Positions 23,855 to 30,965 of a stretch of 46,464 bases of DNA are shown here, in pieces. Below the pieces are notes generated by a model, which ran no database searches, was not told where the DNA came from, and was given only the letters and a program-made list of their open reading frames with translations. The position numbers were made by a program, and so were the translations under genes. Location of the stretch: the NCBI GenBank assembly GCA_003584865.1, contig QVQE01000054.1, positions 1 through 46,464 on the forward strand, in the 5' to 3' direction. The DNA comes from Methylococcales bacterium. Lineage in GTDB: Bacteria; Pseudomonadota; Gammaproteobacteria; Methylococcales; Methylomonadaceae. The stretch's first letter is position 1. The number at the start of each line of letters is the position of its first letter.

Positions 23855-24619
23855 ATGAAAAAAATACTGATTAATTTAACCTTGGTTGGTTCTTTAGCTT
23901 TTGGTTCTAATATGGCATTTGCGAATTGCGCTGCTTTACCGAACTATAATGCCCTCGTTTCCGCATTATCTACAGCACGTCATCAAGAAAATGGTGGCTT
24001 TAGTTTAGATATGTGGGGTACGATTGTTGACAGAGATGGTATCGTTTGTGCCGTTGCTTTTACGGGGGTAGATCGTGGTGACCAATGGCCAGGTAGCAGA
24101 GTAATTTCAGCCCAGAAAGCAAATACTGCTAATGCGTTTAGTCTCCCAGGGCTTGCTTTATCAACAGCGAATCTTTACAGTGCTGTACAACCAGGAGGTA
24201 GTTTATTTGGTTTACAAGCAAGCAACCCGGTTGACACTGCTGCCGCTTATAGAGGGCCATCGGTTAATTATGGCAAAACTTTTGATCCTTTAGTAGGTAA
24301 TAAAATAGGGGGGGTTAATGTGTTTGGCGGTGGCTTGGCACTATATGATCATACGGGTAAATTATTGGGTGCTATTGGGGTGAGTGGTGACTCTTCTTGT
24401 GCGGATCATAATATTGCCTGGAGAACGCGTAATGCACTTAACCTGGATTATGTGCCAGCTGGAGTTGCAAAGGGATTTGCTGGAGATACCACGCATCCCG
24501 ATAATATCGTTTTTGATATAACCACCAATACATCTGGAGTCAGTTCAAGTGCAAGCGGATGGGGGCATCCTTCATGCTACAATACATATTCTGTTAGTCA
24601 GTTACCCGCAACGAAATAA
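23855..24619 (+). CDS. Secreted GlcG/HbpS-like heme-binding family protein
   Basis: Signal peptide from MKKILINLTLVGSLAFGSNMAFA; GGLALYDHTGKLLGAIGVSGDSSCADH typical of GlcG/HbpS; start corrected from the ORF track. Confidence 0.75.
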   Translation: MKKILINLTLVGSLAFGSNMAFANCAALPNYNALVSALSTARHQENGGFSLDMWGTIVDRDGIVCAVAFTGVDRGDQWPGSRVISAQKANTANAFSLPGLALSTANLYSAVQPGGSLFGLQASNPVDTAAAYRGPSVNYGKTFDPLVGNKIGGVNVFGGGLALYDHTGKLLGAIGVSGDSSCADHNIAWRTRNALNLDYVPAGVAKGFAGDTTHPDNIVFDITTNTSGVSSSASGWGHPSCYNTYSVSQLPATK

Positions 24620-24699
24620 GTTAATCTGGTTGTGAAGCCGTTGGATTTAAATCAGCGGCTTTTTAATTTTCTTTGTGGTTTGCTTGGGTAATTAAGGGT

Positions 24700-24906
24700 A
24701 TGAAATTAACGCTTCAAATCGCTTTAGGCGTATTTTTGGGTACGCTATCATCACAATTAATTATTGATACTTGGCGCTCCAATCAAACAAATATCGCTAA
24801 ACAAAAAGAAGAGCGGGTTCGGGCGGAACAAGAAAAAGTCCGACAAGAGCAGGGGGAGCGTATTCGAGCTTTGTTACTACAAAACAATAAGCACCTTAGT
24901 CAATAG
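24700..24906 (+). CDS. Small membrane-anchored protein with charged coiled-coil tail
   Basis: One N-terminal hydrophobic segment then KQKEERVRAEQEKVRQEQGERIRALL; ATG at 24700. Confidence 0.55.
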   Translation: MKLTLQIALGVFLGTLSSQLIIDTWRSNQTNIAKQKEERVRAEQEKVRQEQGERIRALLLQNNKHLSQ

Positions 24907-24983
24907 CTTATTGACTGGATGATTCGATCAGGCAGATTTTGTTGCTGTTAACAGGGCATTAACGGAATTACGATAATGTTTTT

Positions 24984-25014
24984 AAAAAGGGTGGCGATTC
25001 AATGCCATCCTTTT
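24984..25014 (-). terminator. Terminator of the amyloid gene cluster
   Basis: On the - strand AAAAGGATGGC...GCCACCCTTTTT, 11 bp past the last stop. Confidence 0.75.
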
Positions 25015-25025
25015 AGGCTGTCTAC

Positions 25026-26180
25026 TTATTGTTGGGTTATCGTTATAGTATTGCTATAACCACTCTGGATTATGTTGGCAATATCTGTGTGACCGCTATC
25101 ACTGTTGGTATTTTGATTGATAGTGGCACTATTAGTGTCGCCGGATTGACTGACAGTGGCACTGTTGTTCTCAGAGCCGCCCTGGTTAACATTTACATAA
25201 CTATTCGTTGCAGCAGATTGATCAACATTTGCAGTGTTGTTATCACCTGTTTGATTAATAATTTGTATATTCTGATTATTCCAGATGTTATCATTAATGG
25301 TGATCGTATTGCCTGAGCCGGATTGGGTGATTTGCGGGCTGGTGTTGTCAGTTTGCTGAATAGTAACAGAGTTGGAATCACCTACTTGTAAGATGCCGGC
25401 CTGAGCATTACTGGCTGTTTGGGAAATACTGGCGCTATTATAGTTACCCTGTTGATTAATAGTCGCTCTGCTGTTGGAGCCTTCCTGGCTAATAGAGGCT
25501 TTATTGCTTGAGCCATATTGCGTAATAGACGCTGTATTACCCGAGCCGATGTCCTGAGTAATCAGAGCCGTGTTATATCCCCACAAACCACCTGTGTTAT
25601 CTTGAGAAATACTGGCGCTATTGGCACTGTTCAAAGCTGTTTGATTTATCGAAGCACTGTTAAGATTACCCCATTGCGAGATGTCTGCGCTATCGCCATT
25701 GCCATAAAATTGATTAATACCAGCGCCATTAGAATAACCCGTTTGAGCAATTGTTAACCAGTTTGTTCCAAGCTGATAACCTTGAAAAACACCAGTAGAA
25801 TTGCTTATACCTTGTTGATCTATGATGGCGACGGAAATATAGTGATCACTGCCGTAGCTATTATGGTTGTCTTGATGGACGCCCACGGAGTTGCTATCAC
25901 CTACCTGAGAAATATTAGCGACTCCCGATCCGTTGCCGTAAGAATACCCCTCAGCAGATTGGGATACGGATACAGCGTTAGTATTGCCACTTTGTTTGGT
26001 TGAGCTTTGGTTGTTATCATTCGATTGAGTGATAGAAATAGAGTTGCCATCTCCACCCTCTTGTGAAGCAGTAATCGTATTGTAATTGCCTGCTGCATCA
26101 GCGGTAACTGTATTGTCTGCCATACCTACTGGGGTACATAACACCGTGCTAATGGCGAGTACTAACGGCTTAATTTTCAT
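25026..26180 (-). CDS. Curli-like amyloid subunit (large CsgA-type paralog)
   Basis: Signal peptide MKIKPLVLAISTVLCTPVGMA; many ~11-aa GxxNxAxIxQ repeats; start corrected to ATG at 26180. Confidence 0.87.
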   Translation of the reverse strand: MKIKPLVLAISTVLCTPVGMADNTVTADAAGNYNTITASQEGGDGNSISITQSNDNNQSSTKQSGNTNAVSVSQSAEGYSYGNGSGVANISQVGDSNSVGVHQDNHNSYGSDHYISVAIIDQQGISNSTGVFQGYQLGTNWLTIAQTGYSNGAGINQFYGNGDSADISQWGNLNSASINQTALNSANSASISQDNTGGLWGYNTALITQDIGSGNTASITQYGSSNKASISQEGSNSRATINQQGNYNSASISQTASNAQAGILQVGDSNSVTIQQTDNTSPQITQSGSGNTITINDNIWNNQNIQIINQTGDNNTANVDQSAATNSYVNVNQGGSENNSATVSQSGDTNSATINQNTNSDSGHTDIANIIQSGYSNTITITQQ

Positions 26181-26254
26181 TAGGGTTACCCTTATATTGT
26201 TAATGAAATAGGGCGGCATGCTGAACGGCTGCACTCAAAATTAAAATCCCTCCG

Positions 26255-26659
26255 TTAGGGCTTACCCGTTTCGGTGATAACTACTTTTTTTCCATTACCT
26301 ACTTCTATAACTGTGCGGTTATTACCATCGCCTTCCTGATGATGTATCACCTGATTGTTCTGACCATCTTGTAAGGCGATAGCCGTATTATGTTGTCCAT
26401 TTTGGCCTTGTAGGCTGATATTATTGTTACCGGATTGTGCTACCAGGCTTCTATTAGTCGCTCCGCTTTGTGATTGTACCAGGGTATTGTTATGCCCCGT
26501 TTGTTGTACAATAACGTCCCCCATTGAACCTTTTTGAGTAACGTGTGCTTTATTATTGCCTGAACCTGTTTGAGTAATTGAAATCACATTGGCAGCATTG
26601 CTGGTCATAATAGAACCTATAAGTAAAGTAACAAAAACAAAGTGGTTAGTTGATTTCAT
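26255..26659 (-). CDS. Small curli-like repeat protein (CsgA/CsgB family)
   Basis: 134 aa; ISITQTGSGNNKAHVTQKGS...; ends GNGKKVVITETGKP. Confidence 0.75.
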   Translation of the reverse strand: MKSTNHFVFVTLLIGSIMTSNAANVISITQTGSGNNKAHVTQKGSMGDVIVQQTGHNNTLVQSQSGATNRSLVAQSGNNNISLQGQNGQHNTAIALQDGQNNQVIHHQEGDGNNRTVIEVGNGKKVVITETGKP

Positions 26660-26671
26660 AATAATTGGTTC

Positions 26672-27454
26672 TTAAGGTTGGATCACGGTAATCGAAACGC
26701 CACCTGATTCTGTGATATTAATAGATTGACCATTCCCCATCTGTACAATATTAGCGATGTTATTATTGCCATATTGGGTGATCCCTGCATAATTGTTCGT
26801 ACCGTTTTGGGTCAAATTAGCTTGATTGCCATTGCCGTTTTGTTCAATCTGGGCTTGGTTATAACCCTGTGACTGGAGAACACTGATCATGTTCGCTTCG
26901 CCGGTTTGTGATAACTTAGCATAGTTACCGATGTCTGATTGAGCTACTTGTACTGAATTAAGGACGCCTGACTGCATGATATCTAGTGTGTTAAAGCTGC
27001 CTGTTTGTGAGGCACTGACATAATTACCCGTACCGGCGGAACTATTGATTAAATTATCCTGGCTAATGGTAATGGTGTTATTGTCGCTGGTTTGTGTGAT
27101 GTAAGCCAGATTATCGGTACTCGCTTGAACCAATGTGGCTTGATTGTAGTTGCCGATCTGATCAATAGATGAATAGTCATTGTTGGCCTCTTGAGTTACA
27201 CCAATGTTATTATTGAGTCCAGTTTGCGACAATTGCGAAAAACTACCGACACTGCTCAATTCTATTGTGAATCCCATTTGCTCAATTGAACTTTGATTTC
27301 CAGCACCGGATTGAAAGACCAAGGCCGTCTGTTGATCACCCTCCTGATCGATATAAGCCAGATTATCAGCGCCAGCAGTATTGACCAAACATAAAAACAC
27401 ACTGCCTGCTAAACGCAATCGATACCCGGGATGATTAAACTCATTTCGTTTCAT
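26672..27454 (-). CDS. Curli-like repeat protein, CsgB-type nucleator candidate
   Basis: 260 aa; QNGTNNYAGITQYGNNNIANIVQMGNGQSINITESGG; directly downstream of csgG. Confidence 0.75.
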   Translation of the reverse strand: MKRNEFNHPGYRLRLAGSVFLCLVNTAGADNLAYIDQEGDQQTALVFQSGAGNQSSIEQMGFTIELSSVGSFSQLSQTGLNNNIGVTQEANNDYSSIDQIGNYNQATLVQASTDNLAYITQTSDNNTITISQDNLINSSAGTGNYVSASQTGSFNTLDIMQSGVLNSVQVAQSDIGNYAKLSQTGEANMISVLQSQGYNQAQIEQNGNGNQANLTQNGTNNYAGITQYGNNNIANIVQMGNGQSINITESGGVSITVIQP

Positions 27455-27506
27455 GTGGTTAGCCTTTATTAGAGTTTATCTCTTCGTGCCGTATTCAATA
27501 TTCCAA

Positions 27507-28415
27507 TCATTGGGTGACGGTATGTGCCTCAGTATCAAATACAGGCGGTGTATAAGGGACATTATCCGTTGATTTTTCCTGTTTATAATTAGCTACGATA
27601 GCTTCAGCTTGTTGAGGATCTTTAAACTGCCACAGGCCTTGTAAGACTCCATCAATAATTGTAGTATGTACTGCTTTTTCAATCGCTTCCAATACCGCCA
27701 GTTGCGCGGGTTCGTTACTGGTAAAGCCGGTTTCAACTTCCAGTAAATCTTTTAACGCCACAAACTTGAATACGCTTAAATCTACTTTGATTGAGAAAAT
27801 AGTTTTAGTCGTATCAACGGATTGTAAGATCTGCCCATTTTGTACAGAGACCGTTCTTAAGTAAATACTGACCGAATCACGTTGAAACTCGGTATCGCCA
27901 CCGACTCCCAAATACTTTGCACCAAAGCCACCGGTGAGTGAGTTGCTTTGATAAGAAATAACCCCGCCTTCCAGGATGAGCGGTGAATATAATAAGGGTG
28001 GTAAGCTAGGGGCAGGTTTATCGCCACTGTATTGTTGACGAGTCTGTTGAATGATTTTTCGTTCGTTTAATAAATTAGCAATCGATTCCCGTTCTAATAC
28101 CGTAAACCACTGACCATTACCAGCTTCTTTTAAGGCTTTGATCAACATGGCCGTGGCGCCTTGAGTAACGGCGGTTGAATAGGTAATGCCGGTGTTTTCT
28201 TTGTATTGACCCGTTTGATCTTTAAATTTATAGATCGTCAACACAATTTTTTCTTTAGGTGGTGGCAAACTGCGCAAATCTTGCGTCACTTGCGTGACAT
28301 AACCTAAAGAGGCTTTTGAAGACGGTATGGGTTGAATTTTGCTGCTACAGGCCGTCATTAAGAATATTGATAACAGTAATAAGCGGTAAATTGTTTTTAT
28401 ACAATAAGCGTTCAT
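27507..28415 (-). CDS. csgG: Curli secretion outer-membrane lipoprotein CsgG
   Basis: Lipobox LMTACSS; VTQDLRSLPPPKEKIVLTIYKFKDQTGQYK; FTVLERESIANLLNERKII. Confidence 0.96.
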   Translation of the reverse strand: MNAYCIKTIYRLLLLSIFLMTACSSKIQPIPSSKASLGYVTQVTQDLRSLPPPKEKIVLTIYKFKDQTGQYKENTGITYSTAVTQGATAMLIKALKEAGNGQWFTVLERESIANLLNERKIIQQTRQQYSGDKPAPSLPPLLYSPLILEGGVISYQSNSLTGGFGAKYLGVGGDTEFQRDSVSIYLRTVSVQNGQILQSVDTTKTIFSIKVDLSVFKFVALKDLLEVETGFTSNEPAQLAVLEAIEKAVHTTIIDGVLQGLWQFKDPQQAEAIVANYKQEKSTDNVPYTPPVFDTEAHTVTQ

Positions 28416-28807
28416 GGCGTAGTAGTCATAGAGTTTAAATCCAGGGTGACAAGTACTACGTCGGTCGTCTTGTTAATGATACTGACAGTATTATTGGTAG
28501 CATCAGTTACCACCGTATAATCACTCGCAGCATTAGTTACAATATTCTGTGACAGTGTGCTCAGCATTTGGTTAATGATGTTGGCCTGAAGTATTTGCTG
28601 GGGTGTTTTAGCGGCAGGGGGGACATAGCCCGTTGACCCACTCACTGTAAAGCTGTTTTGTGCGTTGGCGTTGGCTAAGAGTGGCGTGCCATTCAGTGGG
28701 TTGCCACCAAAATCGGGGTTAACAAAGCCATGAGTTAACTCACCCGCAAAACTTTGCGAGCCACACAGTATACACAGACTGAATATCAAATTTTTATACA
28801 TGGTCAT
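28412..28807 (-). CDS. csgF: Curli assembly factor CsgF
   Basis: Signal peptide then ELTHGFVNPDFGGNPLNGTPLLANANAQNSF; 4-bp overlap with csgG. Confidence 0.95.
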   Translation of the reverse strand: MTMYKNLIFSLCILCGSQSFAGELTHGFVNPDFGGNPLNGTPLLANANAQNSFTVSGSTGYVPPAAKTPQQILQANIINQMLSTLSQNIVTNAASDYTVVTDATNNTVSIINKTTDVVLVTLDLNSMTTTP

Positions 28808-29190
28808 AATCCTTGTAGTTCTTTAGAAATTAAGGCTTCTTGTACAATCACTTCAATGACTCTAGCGACTGCCGCTGCGACTAATTCACTGATACGATCG
28901 GCTTGTGGCGTAAGAATGGATTCAAATAATACGGTATCATTCATGCTGACAATAATAACTTTGCGGTATAAATCATTGCGTTCACTAATAACGATATTTT
29001 CATTTGAGTTCAAAGAACCAAAGAGCTCATTAAATGAGTCATAAAACTCATGTCCGCCTTTGGTCAGGGTTTCATCAATCACCAGGCCGGTAATAATGAA
29101 ATTATTATCATCCTCTTTGGGTTCGTTTGAGAACACTAGAGTACTATAGCTTAATAGTAAGACAATAATGACTTTTCTTAGCAAATACAT
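28804..29190 (-). CDS. csgE: Curli secretion specificity factor CsgE
   Basis: Signal peptide; GLVIDETLTKGGHEFYDSFNELF, VSMNDTVLFESILTPQ; 4-bp overlap with csgF. Confidence 0.92.
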   Translation of the reverse strand: MYLLRKVIIVLLLSYSTLVFSNEPKEDDNNFIITGLVIDETLTKGGHEFYDSFNELFGSLNSNENIVISERNDLYRKVIIVSMNDTVLFESILTPQADRISELVAAAVARVIEVIVQEALISKELQGL

Positions 29191-29210
29191 AATAATGATT
29201 CGGTAAACCC

Positions 29211-29237
29211 TAAAAAAGGGCGGGGTACCACCCTTTC
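29211..29237 (-). terminator. Intercistronic terminator-like hairpin between the first csgA-like gene and csgE
   Basis: On the - strand AAAGGGTGGTACCCCGCCCTTTTTT. Confidence 0.65.
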
Positions 29238-29248
29238 AGTGAGTTAAC

Positions 29249-30130
29249 TTATTGTTGGGTTATTGTTGCAGTATTGTCATAACCTGATTGCCTTACATTA
29301 ACAATATCATTGATACTGTTACCGCCACTGACATCTTGATTGATAGTGGCTATGTTCTTAGAACCACTCTGATTGACAGTGACTACATCGTATTCATTAC
29401 CCCCTTGAACAACAATCACACTATTGTTATCGCCATCGTTTTGATTGATAGTAGCAGTATTATTACTATTGTATTGAGAAATATCGGCAGAATTGTTTCC
29501 GATGACCGATGTAGATGCTTGACTTAGGTTGATAGTGTTGTTATCTCCTGTTTGAGAAACTTTAGCGGTAGAGGCATTACTATAAGACTGGTCAATACTA
29601 GCGGTGTTGTAATTGCCTGATTGAGAGAGTGTGGCGAAGCCAGCGCCACTATAGCTTTGATTAATGGTAGCAATGCCATTATTACCGGTTTGGTTGATCG
29701 CTGCAGAATTTGTTTCATTCTGAAACGTTTGATTAATAGTAGCAGCAGAACTGGTGCTAGACGTTTGATTTATAGTTGCATCAGAATGAGTGTTAGAAAC
29801 AGCATCCGAGGCTTGGTGTATTGCTGCGCTATTGCCATTACTATTCCCTATTTGGGTGATAGTGGCGGTATCTCCACCATTGGAATATCCAACACCAAAA
29901 TAATAATCTTGATTTATGGTGGCCGAGTTTGTAGAGCCATTTTGGTCGACTTTAGCCGTGTTAGAATCTGTCGCCTGGGTTATATTGATAGCGTTTTTAT
30001 CCCCGGCCTGTTGTGTAGTAGTAATCGTATTGTAACTACCGGACGTATCGGTGGTAACGGTATTATCTGCCCAGACTGCGGTGGAGCATAACACTGCGCT
30101 GATGGTGAATACTAACGGTTTAATTTTCAT
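29249..30130 (-). CDS. csgA: Curli-like amyloid major subunit (CsgA-type)
   Basis: Signal peptide MKIKPLVFTISAVLCSTAVWA; repeats such as GNNGIATINQ, GDNNTINLSQ; first gene of the cluster. Confidence 0.87.
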   Translation of the reverse strand: MKIKPLVFTISAVLCSTAVWADNTVTTDTSGSYNTITTTQQAGDKNAINITQATDSNTAKVDQNGSTNSATINQDYYFGVGYSNGGDTATITQIGNSNGNSAAIHQASDAVSNTHSDATINQTSSTSSAATINQTFQNETNSAAINQTGNNGIATINQSYSGAGFATLSQSGNYNTASIDQSYSNASTAKVSQTGDNNTINLSQASTSVIGNNSADISQYNSNNTATINQNDGDNNSVIVVQGGNEYDVVTVNQSGSKNIATINQDVSGGNSINDIVNVRQSGYDNTATITQQ

Positions 30131-30191
30131 AGTTTGATCCTTTAGTTTGGTTGTGTTGACAGTTTATTACGTTTTTTAACAGTATAGGTGA

Positions 30192-30201
30192 GTCAATTGA
30201 C
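30192..30201. promoter_or_regulatory. Palindrome GTCAATTGAC next to a TATACT -10-like box upstream of the amyloid cluster
   Basis: Perfect 10-bp palindrome about 60 bp before the csgA-like start. Confidence 0.35.
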
Positions 30202-30705
30202 CCTTAAATGTATTATTATCGTTATTGCCCATAGAAGAAAACTTGGCTAATAATTGGATAGCTAGTCATGTGCCTATGAGTGAATAAACTATTTCATCGT
30301 TTAATTAAAGTAAACGAATAACGCTTATACCTTAAAATATCAAACCAATCTTTAGCTTGCCACAAATGTAGTGTTTAAATGTCTAGTAACAATAATAATA
30401 TGGTTAATTTCTCTTTCGAGAATTTAGCATGTTTTATAGGTAAATACAAATAAAATTATGCTTGATATTGAACCGATGGCGTCAGCGTAAACTTAAATAT
30501 AACTTTAGCTGTTATTAAAGAATAATCCCTATCCCTCAAGGATTTCACTCCCAAAAAGCATCCAATAGCTTCACACACACCATCGATCGAGTTGACGTAA
30601 CTCATAGAATACTTCGTAAGACCGCACCCATTACCGCGAATGAGTACATATATGCTGTTTCTGCAAAGCATGATTGTTTTTTTTGCAGGTATTATCTAAC
30701 AATCA

Positions 30706-30771
30706 AGCGTAGCACCGGTTACCTGTAAGCAAAGCATCTGTGACTTGCAAGCACAGCATCAGTGACCTGAA
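30706..30771. repeat. Three degenerate 22-bp tandem repeats
   Basis: AGCGTAGCACCGGTTACCTGTA / AGCAAAGCATCTGTGACTTGCA / AGCACAGCATCAGTGACCTGAA. Confidence 0.65.
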
Positions 30772-30965
30772 GAGAAGAGGGGGTGAAAACGTCTTGTCTG
30801 CACCCTTGCTTGGTTGAGCTGTATTCGATGCCTTTAGCGTGAGTATTATATGCACTGCGTCATCGTATTGTATGAGGCACCACAACCTATTGGATGTGCT
30901 GTTAGTCATGGTGCCTTCATTTATTGCAAAGTATCGAGCAACCCCGACCCTTTTGTATCGACAGC

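Noticed and set aside
25029-26003. Several + strand ORFs of 73-95 aa (25029-25316, 25518-25757, 25782-26003) antisense to the large csgA-like gene
   Set aside because: They are open only because the complementary strand encodes Asn/Gln/Ser repeats with biased codons; no ribosome-binding sites or plausible protein features.
29621-30091. 156-aa + strand ORF antisense to the first csgA-like gene
   Set aside because: Same repeat-complement artefact; Ile/Arg/Cys-rich composition is not credible as a real product.
30456-30909. Two - strand ORFs (71 and 68 aa) between the amyloid cluster and the Ig-like protein
   Set aside because: No recognisable family; the second runs through the 22-bp repeats; codon use and starts are unconvincing.
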